A stretch of DNA of 64,000 bases from the NCBI GenBank assembly GCA_037013495.1, contig CM072807.1, positions 31,662,802-31,726,801 of the forward strand. Direction: 5' to 3'. The notes under the pieces are model-generated. The model did no database searches and was not told the origin of the DNA. It saw only the letters and a program-made list of their open reading frames with translations. How positions within the stretch are numbered: the first letter of the stretch is position 1; every line of letters begins with the position of its first letter. Shown here in pieces: positions 10,681-23,909 of the stretch. The stretch comes from Hippophae tibetana (Eukaryota > Streptophyta > Magnoliopsida > Rosales > Elaeagnaceae). The position numbers and the translations under genes were made by a program.

Positions 10681-13600
10681 GATTTTCTGGTGACAGAATC
10701 CAGTGTTCTTTTTTATCAAAATTCTCCTAATACGATTTCTGAGTGATTCATTTTCCCAATTTGAAGTAAATACATATTTTAAATAAAAAATTAATTAATT
10801 AAGTAAGTAAATACCGACAATAAGTCGGATTTATTTTCAAGTTTAAATTCATAGAATCACTCAAAAAAAATATTAAAACAATTTAAAATTACCATATGCA
10901 TCAAAAACAAGCAAAATAAAAAACCTAAAATTTTAATTCTCGTGAAACTAGGCAAAACAGAGATTTTTTCAAAAATGTCTCTCATGGCAAATGTTAGAAT
11001 CCAATTCAATGCAGAAACATTCAAAAACTCTTATGAACGCACAATTTAAATGCAACGGAAACAAAATGGATTGTAAATATACCTCCTGCCATTGTTCAAA
11101 AGAATTTGATTTTTGAAAAAGTTCATCTTCAACCTCCAACCGGGTCAACCGGACCCGGTTTCACCCAAACGAATTCTCGGCCGCATCCTGATTTTCTGGT
11201 GACAGAATCCAGTGTTCTTTTTATCAAAATTCTTATAATACAATTTCTGAGTGATTCATTTTCCCAATTTGTAGTAAATACATCATTTTAAATAAAAATT
11301 TAATTAATGAAGTAAATAAATACCGACGATAAGTCGGATTTATTTTCAAGTTTAAATTCATAGAATCACTAAAAAAAATATAAAAACAATTTAAAATTAC
11401 CATATGCATCAAAAACAAGCAAAATAAAAAACCTAAAATTTTAATTCTCGTGAAATTAGGCAAAACAGAGATTTTTTCAAAAATGTCTCTCATGGCAAAT
11501 GTTAGAATCCAATTCAATGCAGAAACATTCAAAAACTCTTATGAACGCACAATTTAAATGCAACGGAAACAAAATGAGTTGTAAATATACCTCCTGCCAT
11601 TGTTCAAAAGAATTTGTTTTTTGAAAAAGTTCATCTTCAACCTCCAACTGGGTCAACCCGACCCGGTTTCACCCAAACGTATTCTCGGCCGCATTCTGAT
11701 TTTCTGGTGACAGAATCCAGTGTTCTTTTTATCAAAATTCTCATACTACGATTTCTGAGTGATTCATTTTCTTAATTTGTAGTAAATACATCATTTTAAA
11801 TAAAAAATTAATTAATGAAGTAACTACATACCGACGATAAGTCCGATTTATTTTCAAGTTTAAATTCATAGAATCACTCAAAAAAAATATAAAAACAATT
11901 TAAAATTACCATATGCATCAAAAACATGCAAAATAAAAAACCTAAAACTTTAATTCTCGTGAAACTAGGCAAAACAGAGATTTTTTCAAAAATGTCTCTC
12001 ATGGCAAATGTTAGAAATCAATTCAATGCAGAAACATTCAAAAACTCTTATGAACGCACAATTTAAATGCAACGGAAACAAAATGAGTTGTAAATATACC
12101 TCCTGCCATTGTTCAAAAGTATTTTTTTTTTTGAAAAAGTTCATCTTCAACCTCCAACCGGGTCAACCCGACCCGGTTTCAATTTAACGTATTCTCGGCC
12201 GCATTTTGATTTTCTGGTGACAGAATCCAGTGTTCTTTTTTATCAAAATTCTCCTAATACGATTTCTGAGTGATTCATTTTCCCAATTTGTAGTAAATAC
12301 ATCATTTTAAATAAAAAATTAATTAATGAAGTAAGTACATACCGACGATAAGTCGGATTTATTTTCACGTTTAAATTCATAGAATAACTCAAAAAAATAT
12401 TAAAACAATTTAAAATTACCATATGCATCAAAAACAAGCAAAATAAAAAACCTAAAATTTTAATTCTCGTGAAACTAGGCAAAACAGAGATTTTTTCAAA
12501 AATGTCTCTCATGGCAAATGTTAGAATCCAATTCAATGCAGAAACATTCAAAAACTCTTATGAACGCACAATTTAAATGCAACGGAAACAAAATGAGTTG
12601 TAAATATACCTCCTGCCATTGTTCAAAAGTATTTTTTTTTGAAAAAGTTCATCTTCAACCTCCAACCGGGTCAACCCGACCCGGTTTCAATTTAACGTAT
12701 TCTTGGCCGCATTCTGATTTTCTGGTGACAGAATCCAGTGTTCTTTTTTATCAAAATTCTCCTAATACGATTTCTGAGTGATTCATTTTCCCAATTTGTA
12801 GTAAATACATCATTTTAAATAAAAAATTAATTAATGAAGTAAGTACATACCGACGATAAGTCGGATTTATTTTCACGTTTAAATTCATAGAATCACTCAA
12901 AAAAATATTAAATCAATTTAAAATTACCATATGCATCAAAAACAAGCAAAATAAAAAACCTAAAATTTTAATTCTCGTGAAACTAGGCAAAACAGAGATT
13001 TTTTCAAAAATGTCTCTCATGGCAAATGTTAGAATCCAATTCAATGCAGAAACATTCAAAAACTCTTATGAACGCACAATTTAAATGCAACGGAAACAAA
13101 ATGGATTGTAAATGTACCTCCTGCCATTGTTCAAAAGAATTTGATTTTTGAAAAAGTTCATCTTCAACCTCCAACCGGGTCAACCGGACCCGGTTTCACC
13201 CAAACGAATTCTCGGCCGCATCCTGATTTTCTGGTGACAGAATCCTGTGGTCTTTTTATCAAAATTCTTATAATACAATTTCTGAGTGATTCATTTTCCC
13301 AATTTGTAGTAAATACATCATTTTAAATAAAAATTTAATTAATGAAGTAAATAAATACCGACGATAAGTCGGATTTATTTTCAAGTTTAAATTCATAGAA
13401 TCACTAAAAAAAATATAAAAACAATTTAAAATTACCATATGCATCAAAAACAAGCAAAATAAAAAACCTAAAATTTTAATTCTCGTGAAATTAGGCAAAA
13501 CAGAGATTTTTTCAAAAATGTCTCTCATGGCAAATGTTAGAATCCAATTCAATGCAGAAACATTCAAAAACTCTTATGAACGCACAATTTAAATGCAACG

Positions 13601-14241
13601 GAAACAAAATGAGTTGTAAATATACCTCCTGCCATTGTTCAAAAGAATTTGTTTTTTGAAAAAGTTCATCTTCAACCTCCAACTGGGTCAACCCGACCCG
13701 GTTTCACCCAAACGTATTCTCGGCCGCATTCTGATTTTCTGGTGACAGAATCCAGTGCTCTTTTTATCAAAATTCTCATACTACGATTTCTGAGTGATTC
13801 ATTTTCTTAATTTGTAGTAAATACATCATTTTAAATAAAAAATTAATTAATGAAGTAACTACATACCGACGATAAGTCGGATTTATTTTCAAGTTTAAAT
13901 TCATAGAATCACTCAAAAAAAATATAAAAACAATTTAAAATTACCATATGCATCAAAAACAAGCAAAATAAAAAACCTAAAATTTTAATTCTCGTGAAAC
14001 TAGGCAAAACAGAGATTTTTTCAAAAATGTCTCTCATGGCAAATGTTAGAATCCAATTCAATGCAGAAACATTCAAAAACTCTTATGAACGCACAATTTA
14101 AATGCAACGGAAACAAAATGGATTGTAAATATACCTCCTGCCATTGTTCAAAAGTATTTTTTTTTGGAAAAAGTTCATCTTCAAACTCCAACTGGGTCCA
14201 CCCGACCCGGTTTCAATTTAACGTATTCTCGGCCGCATCGT
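10681..14241 (+). repeat. Seven-monomer higher-order repeat, copy 1 (3561 bp)
   Basis: The seven units starting at 10681, 11190, 11698, 12208, 12716, 13225 and 13733 match, in order, those starting at 14242 to 17295. About eight single-base differences were found by eye, plus a T-run length change. Both copies share rare markers: TTCTTGGCCG before 12716 and 16278, and CCTGTGGTC after 13225 and 16787. The true junction lies inside a monomer, because the match to copy 2 ends near 14153/17713. Confidence 0.88.
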
Positions 14242-17200
14242 GATTTTCTGGTGACAGAATCCAGTGTTCTTTTTTATCAAAATTCTCCTAATACGATTTC
14301 TGAGTGATTCATTTTCCCAATTTGAAGTAAATACATATTTTAAATAAAAAATTAATTAATTAAGTAAGTAAATACCGACAATAAGTCGGATTTATTTTCA
14401 AGTTTAAATTCATAGAATCACTCAAAAAAAATATTAAAACAATTTAAAATTACCATATGCATCAAAAACAAGCAAAATAAAAAACCTAAAATTTTAATTC
14501 TCGTGAAACTAGGCAAAACAGAGATTTTTTCAAAAATGTCTCTCATGGCAAATGTTAGAATCCAATTCAATGCAGAAACATTCAAAAACTCTTATGAACG
14601 CACAATTTAAATGCAACGGAAACAAAATGGATTGTAAATATACCTCCTGCCATTGTTCAAAAGAATTTGATTTTTGAAAAAGTTCATCTTCAACCTCCAA
14701 CCGGGTCAACCGGACCCGGTTTCACCCAAACGAATTCTCGGCCGCATCCTGATTTTCTGGTGACAGAATCCAGTGTTCTTTTTATCAAAATTCTTATAAT
14801 ACAATTTCTGAGTGATTCATTTTCCCAATTTGTAGTAAATACATCATTTTAAATAAAAATTTAATTAATGAAGTAAATAAATACCGACGATAAGTCGGAT
14901 TTATTTTCAAGTTTAAATTCATAGAATCACTAAAAAAAATATAAAAACAATTTAAAATTACCATATGCATCAAAAACAAGCAAAATAAAAAACCTAAAAT
15001 TTTAATTCTCGTGAAATTAGGCAAAACAGAGATTTTTTCAAAAATGTCTCTCATGGCAAATGTTAGAATCCAATTCAATGCAGAAACATTCAAAAACTCT
15101 TATGAACGCACAATTTAAATGCAACGGAAACAAAATGAGTTGTAAATATACCTCCTGCCATTGTTCAAAAGAATTTGTTTTTTGAAAAAGTTCATCTTCA
15201 ACCTCCAACTGGGTCAACCCGACCCGGTTTCACCCAAACGTATTCTCGGCCGCATTCTGATTTTCTGGTGACAGAATCCAGTGTTCTTTTTATCAAAATT
15301 CTCATACTACGATTTCTGAGTGATTCATTTTCTTAATTTGTAGTAAATACATCATTTTAAATAAAAAATTAATTAATGAAGTAACTACATACCGACGATA
15401 AGTCGGATTTATTTTCAAGTTTAAATTCATAGAATCACTCAAAAAAAATATAAAAACAATTTAAAATTACCATATGCATCAAAAACATGCAAAATAAAAA
15501 ACCTAAAACTTTAATTCTCGTGAAACTAGGCAAAACAGAGATTTTTTCAAAAATGTCTCTCATGGCAAATGTTAGAAATCAATTCAATGCAGAAACATTC
15601 AAAAACTCTTATGAACGCACAATTTAAATGCAACGGAAACAAAATGAGTTGTAAATATACCTCCTGCCATTGTTCAAAAGTATTTTTTTTTTTTGAAAAA
15701 GTTCATCTTCAACCTCCAACCGGGTCAACCCGACCCGGTTTCAATTTAACGTATTCTCGGCCGCATTCTGATTTTCTGGTGACAGAATCCAGTGTTCTTT
15801 TTTATCAAAATTCTCCTAATACGATTTCTGAGTGATTCATTTTCCCAATTTGTAGTAAATACATCATTTTAAATAAAAAATTAATTAATGAAGTAAGTAC
15901 ATACCGACGATAAGTCGGATTTATTTTCACGTTTAAATTCATAGAATCACTCAAAAAAATATTAAAACAATTTAAAATTACCATATGCATCAAAAACAAG
16001 CAAAATAAAAAACCTAAAATTTTAATTCTCGTGAAACTAGGCAAAACAGAGATTTTTTCAAAAATGTCTCTCATGGCAAATGTTAGAATCCAATTCAATG
16101 CAGAAACATTCAAAAACTCTTATGAACGCACAATTTAAATGCAACGGAAACAAAATGAGTTGTAAATATACCTCCTGCCATTGTTCAAAAGTATTTTTTT
16201 TTGAAAAAGTTCATCTTCAACCTCCAACCGGGTCAACCCGACCCGGTTTCAATTTAACGTATTCTTGGCCGCATTCTGATTTTCTGGTGACAGAATCCAG
16301 TGTTCTTTTTTATCAAAATTCTCCTAATACGATTTCTGAGTGATTCATTTTCCCAATTTGTAGTAAATACATCATTTTAAATAAAAAATTAATTAATGAA
16401 GTAAGTACATACCGACGATAAGTCGGATTTATTTTCACGTTTAAATTCATAGAATCACTCAAAAAAATATTAAAACAATTTAAAATTACCATATGCATCA
16501 AAAACAAGCAAAATAAAAAACCTAAAATTTTAATTCTCGTGAAACTAGGCAAAACAGAGATTTTTTCAAAAATGTCTCTCATGGCAAATGTTAGAATCCA
16601 ATTCAATGCAGAAACATTCAAAAACTCTTATGAACGCACAATTTAAATGCAACGGAAACAAAATGGATTGTAAATATACCTCCTGCCATTGTTCAAAAGA
16701 ATTTGATTTTTGAAAAAGTTCATCTTCAACCTCCAACCGGGTCAACCGGACCCGGTTTCACCCAAACGAATTCTCGGCCGCATCCTGATTTTCTGGTGAC
16801 AGAATCCTGTGGTCTTTTTATCAAAATTCTTATAATACAATTTCTGAGTGATTCATTTTCCCAATTTGTAGTAAATACATCATTTTAAATAAAAATTTAA
16901 TTAATGAAGTAAATAAATACCGACGATAAGTCGGATTTATTTTCAAGTTTAAATTCATAGAATTACTAAAAAAAATATAAAAACAATTTAAAATTACCAT
17001 ATGCATCAAAAACAAGCAAAATAAAAAACCTAAAATTTTAATTCTCGTGAAATTAGGCAAAACAGAGATTTTTTCAAAAATGTCTCTCATGGCAAATGTT
17101 AGAATCCAATTCAATGCAGAAACATTCAAAAACTCTTATGAACGCACAATTTAAATGCAACGGAAACAAAATGAGTTGTAAATATACCTCCTGCCATTGT

Positions 17201-17803
17201 TCAAAAGAATTTGTTTTTTGAAAAAGTTCATCTTCAACCTCCAACTGGGTCAACCCGACCCGGTTTCACCCAAACGTATTCTCGGCCGCATTCTGATTTT
17301 CTGGTGACAGAATCCAGTGTTCTTTTTATCAAAATTCTCATACTACGATTTCTGAGTGATTCATTTTCTTAATTTGTAGTAAATACATCATTTTAAATAA
17401 AAAATTAATTAATGAAGTAACTACATACCGACGATAAGTCGGATTTATTTTCAAGTTTAAATTCATAGAATCACTCAAAAAAAATATAAAAACAATTTAA
17501 AATTACCATATGCATCAAAAACAAGCAAAATAAAAAACCTAAAATTTTAATTCTCGTGAAACTAGGCAAAACAGAGATTTTTTCAAAAATGTCTCTCATG
17601 GCAAATGTTAGAATCCAATTCAATGCAGAAACATTCAAAAACTCTTATGAACGCACAATTTAAATGCAACGGAAACAAAATGGATTGTAAATATACCTCC
17701 TGCCATTGTTCAAAAGAATTTGATTTTTGAAAAAGTTCATCTTCAACCTCCAACCGGGTCAACCGGACCCGGTTTCACCCAAACGAATTCTCGGCCGCAT
17801 TCT
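14242..17803 (+). repeat. Seven-monomer higher-order repeat, copy 2 (3562 bp)
   Basis: This copy matches 10681-14241 at an offset of 3561-3562 bp. Differences seen include AAGTCGG here against AAGTCCG near 11844, AATCACTC against AATAACTC near 12386, AATTACTA here near 16963 against AATCACTA, and CAGTGTTC against CAGTGCTC near 13758. The last part of the final unit (after about 17713) switches to the EcoRI-tagged tail, where copy 1 has the CTGGGTCCACCC tail. Confidence 0.88.
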
Positions 17804-18312
17804 GATTTTCTGGTGACAGAATCCAGTGTTCTTTTTATCAAAATTCTCATACTACGATTTCTGAGTGATTCATTTTCTTAATTTGTAGTAAATACATCAT
17901 TTTAAATAAAAAATTAATTAATGAAGTAAGTACATACCGACGATAAGTCGGATTTATTTTCAAGTTTAAATTCAGAGAATCACTCAAAAAAATTATAAAA
18001 ACAATTTAAAATTACCATATGCATCAAAAACAAGCAAAATAAAAAACCTAAAACTTTAATTCTCGTGAAACTAGGCAAAACAGAGATTTTTTCAAAAATG
18101 TCTCTCATGGCAAATGTTAGAATACAATTCAATGCAGAAACATTCAAAAACTCTTATGAACGCACAATTTAAATGCAAAGGAAACAAAATGAGTTGTAAA
18201 TATACCTCCTGCCATTGTTCAAAAGAATTTGTTTTTTGAAAAAGTTCATCTTCAACCTCCAACCGGGTCAACCGGACCCGGTTTCACCCAAACGAATTCT
18301 CGGCCGCATCCT

Positions 18313-20856
18313 TATTTTCTGGTGACAGAATCCAGTGTTCTTTTTATCAAAATTCTTATAATACAATTTCTGAGTGATTCATTTTCCCAATTTGTAGTAA
18401 ATACATCATTTTAAATAAAAATTTAATTAATGAAGTAAATAAATACCGACGATAAGTCGGATTTATTTTCAAGTTTAAATTCATAGAATCACTAAAAAAA
18501 ATATAAAAACAATTTAAAATTACCATATGCATCAAAAACAAGCAAAATAAAAAACCTAAAATTTTAATTCTCGTGAAATTAGGCAAAACAGAGATTTTTT
18601 CAAAAATGTCTCTCATGGCAAATGTTAGAATCCAATTCAATGCAGAAACATTCAAAAACTCTTATGAACGCACAATTTAAATGCAACGGAAACAAAATGA
18701 GTTGTAAATATACCTCCTGCCATTGTTCAAAAGAATTTGTTTTTTGAAAAAGTTCATCTTCAACCTCCAACCGGGTCAACCCGACCCGGTTTCACCCAAA
18801 CGTATTCTCGACCGCATTCTGATTTTCTGGTGACAGAATCCAGTGTTCTTTTTATCAAAATTCTCATACTACGATTTCTGAGTGATTCATTTTCTTAATT
18901 TGTAGTAAATACATCATTTTAAATAAAAAATTAATTAATGAAGTAACTACATACCGACGATAAGTCGGATTTATTTTCAAGTTTAAATTCATAGAATCAC
19001 TCAAAAAAAAATATAAAAACAATTTAAAATTACCATATGCATCAAAAACATGCAAAATAAAAAACCTAAAACTTTAATTCTCGTGAAACTAGGCAAAACA
19101 GAGATTTTTTCAAAAATGTCTCTCATGGCAAATGTTAGAAATCAATTCAATGCAGAAACATTCAAAAACTCTTATGAACGCACAATTTAAATGCAACGGA
19201 AACAAAATGAGTTGTAAATATACCTCCTGCCATTGTTCAAAAGTATTTTTTTTTGAAAAAGTTCATCTTCAACCTCCAACCGGGTCAACCCGACCCGGTT
19301 TCAATTTATCGTATTCTCGGCCGCATTCTGATTTTCTGGTGACAGAATCCAGTGTTCTTTTTTATCAAAATTCTCCTAATACGATTTCTGAGTGATTCAT
19401 TTTCCCAATTTGTAGTAAATACATCATTTTAAATAAAAAATTAATTAATGAAGTAAGTACATACCGACGATAAGTCGGATTTATTTTCACGTTTAAATTC
19501 ATAGAATCACTCAAAAAAATATTAAAACAATTTAAAATTACCATATGCATCAAAAACAAGCAAAATAAAAAACCTAAAATTTTAATTCTCGTGAAACTAG
19601 GCAAAACAGAGATTTTTTCAAAAATGTCTCTCATGGCAAATGTTAGAATCCAATTCAATGCAGAAACATTCAAAAACTCTTATGAACGCACAATTTAAAT
19701 GCAACGGAAACAAAATGGATTGTAAATATACCTCCTGCCATTGTTCAAAAGAATTTGTTTTTTGAAAAAGTTCATCTTCAACCTTCAACCGGGTCAACCC
19801 GACCCGGTTTCACCCAAACGTATTCTCGGCCGCATTCTGATTTTCTGGTGACAGAATCCAGTGTTCTTTTTATCAAAATTCTCATACTACGATTTCTGAG
19901 TGATTCATTTTCTTAATTTGTAGTAAATACATCATTTTAAATAAAAAATTAATTAATGAAGTAACTACATACCGACGATAAGTCGGATTTATTTTCAAGT
20001 TTAAATTCATAGAATCACTCAAAAAAAAATATAAAAACAATTTAAAATTACCATATGCATCAAAAACATGCAAAATAAAAAACCTAAAACTTTAATTCTC
20101 GTGAAACTAGGCAAAACAGAGATTTTTTCAAAAATGTCTCTCATGGCAAATGTTAGAAATCAATTCAATGCAGAAACATTCAAAAACTCTTATGAACGCA
20201 CAATTTAAATGCAACGGAAACAAAATGAGTTGTAAATATACCTCCTGCCATTGTTCAAAAGTATTTTTTTTTGAAAAAGTTCATCTTCAACCTCCAACCG
20301 GGTCAACCCGACCCGGTTTCAATTTAACGTATTCTCGGCCGCATTCTGATTTTCTGGTGACAGAATCCAGTGTTCTTTTTTATCAAAATTCTCCTAATAC
20401 GATTTCTGAGTGATTCATTTTCCCAATTTGTAGTAAATACATCATTTTAAATAAAAAATTAATTAATGAAGTAAGTACATACCGACGATAAGTCGGATTT
20501 ATTTTCACGTTTAAATTCATAGAATCACTCAAAAAAATATTAAAACAATTTAAAATTACCATATGCATCAAAAACAAGCAAAATAAAAAACCTAAAATTT
20601 TAATTCTCGTGAAACTAGGCAAAACAGAGATTTTTTCAAAAATGTCTCTCATGGCAAATGTTAGAATCCAATTCAATGCAGAAACATTCAAAAACTCTTA
20701 TGAACGCACAATTTAAATGCAACGGAAACAAAATGGATTGTAAATATACCTCCTGCCATTGTTCAAAAGAATTTGATTTTTGAAAAAGTTCATCTTCAAC
20801 CTCCAACCGGGTCAACCGGACCCGGTTTCACCCAAACGAATTCTCGGCCGCATCCT
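18313..20856 (+). repeat. Five-monomer higher-order repeat, copy 1 (2544 bp)
   Basis: The units starting at 18313, 18821, 19330, 19839 and 20348 match those starting at 20857 to 22893. Inside the copy, 18821-19838 and 19839-20856 are themselves a dimer repeat (1018 bp), so the structure is nested. Copy 1 begins with CCTTATTTTCTGG, a one-base change in the usual unit-start motif. Confidence 0.82.
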
Positions 20857-23401
20857 GATTTTCTGGTGACAGAATCCAGTGTTCTTTTTATCAAAATTCT
20901 TATAATACAATTTCTGAGTGATTCATTTTCCCAATTTGTAGTAAATACATCATTTTAAATAAAAATTTAATTAATGAAGTAAATAAATACCGACGATAAG
21001 TCGGATTTATTTTCAAGTTTAAATTCATAGAATCACTAAAAAAAAATATAAAAACAATTTAAAATTACCATATGCATCAAAAACAAGCAAAATAAAAAAC
21101 CTAAAATTTTAATTCTCGTGAAATTAGGCAAAACAGAGATTTTTTCAAAAATGTCTCTCATGGCAAATGTTAGAATCCAATTCAATGCAGAAACATTCAA
21201 AAACTCTTATGAACGCACAATTTAAATGCAACGGAAACAAAATGAGTTGTAAATATACCTCCTGCCATTGTTCAAAAGAATTTGTTTTTTGAAAAAGTTC
21301 ATCTTCAACCTCCAACCGGGTCAACCCGACCCGGTTTCACCCAAACGTATTCTCGACCGCATTCTGATTTTCTGGTGACAGAATCCAGTGTTCTTTTTAT
21401 CAAAATTCTCATACTACGATTTCTGAGTGATTCATTTTCTTAATTTGTAGTAAATACATCATTTTAAATAAAAAATTAATTAATGAAGTAACTACATACC
21501 GACGATAAGTCGGATTTATTTTCAAGTTTAAATTCATAGAATCACTCAAAAAAAAATATAAAAACAATTTAAAATTACCATATGCATCAAAAACATGCAA
21601 AATAAAAAACCTAAAACTTTAATTCTCGTGAAACTAGGCAAAACAGAGATTTTTTCAAAAATGTCTCTCATGGCAAATGTTAGAAATCAATTCAATGCAG
21701 AAACATTCAAAAACTCTTATGAACGCACAATTTAAATGCAACGGAAACAAAATGAGTTGTAAATATACCTCCTGCCATTGTTCAAAAGTATTTTTTTTTG
21801 AAAAAGTTCATCTTCAACCTCCAACCGGGTCAACCCGACCCGGTTTCAATTTATCGTATTCTCGGCCGCATTCTGATTTTCTGGTGACAGAATCCAGTGT
21901 TCTTTTTTATCAAAATTCTCCTAATACGATTTCTGAGTGATTCATTTTCCCAATTTGTAGTAAATACATCATTTTAAATAAAAAATTAATTAATGAAGTA
22001 AGTACATACCGACGATAAGTCGGATTTATTTTCACGTTTAAATTCATAGAATCACTCAAAAAAATATTAAAACAATTTAAAATTACCATATGCATCAAAA
22101 ACAAGCAAAATAAAAAACCTAAAATTTTAATTCTCGTGAAACTAGGCAAAACAGAGATTTTTTCAAAAATGTCTCTCATGGCAAATGTTAGAATCCAATT
22201 CAATGCAGAAACATTCAAAAACTCTTATGAACGCACAATTTAAATGCAACGGAAACAAAATGGATTCTAAATATACCTCCTGCCATTGTTCAAAAGAATT
22301 TGTTTTTTGAAAAAGTTCATCTTCAACCTTCAACCGGGTCAACCCGACCCGGTTTCACCCAAACGTATTCTCGGCCGCATTCTGATTTTCTGGTGACAGA
22401 ATCCAGTGTTCTTTTTATCAAAATTCTCATACTACGATTTCTGAGTGATTCATTTTCTTAATTTGTAGTAAATACATCATTTTAAATAAAAATTTAATTA
22501 ATGAAGTAACTACATACCAACGATAAGTCGGATTTATTTTCAAGTTTAAATTCATAGAATCACTCAAAAAAAAATATAAAAACAATTTAAAATTACCATA
22601 TGCATCAAAAACATGCAAAATAAAAAACCTAAAACTTTAATTCTCGTGAAACTAGGCAAAACAGAGATTTTTTCAAAAATGTCTCTCATGGCAAATGTTA
22701 GAAATCAATTCAATGCAGAAACATTCAAAAACTCTTATGAACGCACAATTTAAATGCAACGGAAACAAAATGAGTTGTAAATATACCTCCTTCCATTGTT
22801 CAAAAGTATTTTTTTTTGAAAAAGTTCATCTTCAACCTCCAACCGGGTCAACCCGACCCGGTTTCAATTTAACGTATTCTCGGCCGCATTCTGATTTTCT
22901 GGTGACAGAATCCAGTGTTCTTTTTTATCAAAATTCTCCTAATACGATTTCTGAGTGATTCATTTTCCCAATTTGTAGTAAATACATCATTTTAAATAAA
23001 AAATTAATTAATGAAGTAAGTACATACCGACGATAAGTCGGATTTATTTTCACGTTTAAATTCATAGAATCACTCAAAAAAATATTAAAACAATTTAAAA
23101 TTACCATATGCATCAAAAACAAGCAAAATAAAAAACCTAAAATTTTAATTCTCGTGAAACTAGGCAAAACAGAGATTTTTTCAAAAATGTCTCTCATGGC
23201 AAATGTTAGAATCCAATTCAATGCAGAAACATTCAAAAACTCTTATGAACGCACAATTTAAATGCAACGGAAACAAAATGGATTGTAAATATACCTCCTG
23301 CCATTGTTCAAAAGAATTTGATTTTTGAAAAAGTTCATCTTCAACCTCCAACCGGGTCAACCGGACCCGGTTTCACCCAAACGAATTCTCGGCCGCATCC
23401 T
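20857..23401 (+). repeat. Five-monomer higher-order repeat, copy 2 (2545 bp)
   Basis: The units starting at 20857, 21366, 21875, 22384 and 22893 lie 2544-2545 bp after their partners in copy 1 and share TCTCGACCGC before 21366, TTATCGTATTC before 21875 and ACCTTCAACC near 22328. Private changes here include TGGATTCTAAAT near 22266, ACCAACGATAAG near 22519 and CTCCTTCCATTG near 22793. Confidence 0.82.
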
Positions 23402-23909
23402 GATTTTCTGGTGACAGAATCCAGTGTTCTTTTTATCAAAATTCTTATAATACAATTTCTGAGTGATTCATTTTCCCAATTTGTAGTAAATACATCATTT
23501 TAAATAAAAATTTAATTAATGAAGTAAATAAATACCGACGATAAGTCGGATTTATTTTCAAGTTTAAATTCATAGAATCACTAAAAAAAATATAAAAACA
23601 ATTTAAAATTACCATATGCATCAAAAACAAGCAAAATAAAAAACCTAAAATTTTAATTCTCGTGAAATTAGGCAAAACAGAGATTTTTTCAAAAATGTCT
23701 CTCATGGCAAATGTTAGAATCCAATTCAATGCAGAAACATTCAAAAACTCTTATGAACGCACAATTTAAATGCAACGGAAACAACATGAGTTGTAAATAT
23801 ACCTCCTGCCATTGTTCAAAAGAATTTGTTTTTTGAAAAAGTTCATCTTCAACCTCCAACCGGGTCAACCCGACCCGGTTTCACCCAAACGTATTCTCGA
23901 CCGCATTCT

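Larger units (their letters stand above)
1..18312 (+). repeat. Region A: satellite units 1-36
   Basis: Unit starts: 1, 509, 1016, 1524, 2033, 2541, 3050, 3559, 4068, 4579, 5087, 5596, 6104, 6613, 7122, 7630, 8139, 8647, 9155, 9664, 10172, 10681, 11190, 11698, 12208, 12716, 13225, 13733, 14242, 14751, 15259, 15770, 16278, 16787, 17295, 17804. A common order is a unit with TTTGAAGTAAATACATAT (starts 1, 7630, 10681, 14242), then one preceded by an EcoRI site (509, 8139, 11190, 14751), then one with CTCATACTACG (1016, 8647, 11698, 15259), then one with TTTTCACGTTT (1524, 9155, 12208, 15770). This four-unit phrase recurs with different tails, which gives the local dimer, six- and seven-unit repeats. 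No gene is seen here. Confidence 0.92.
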
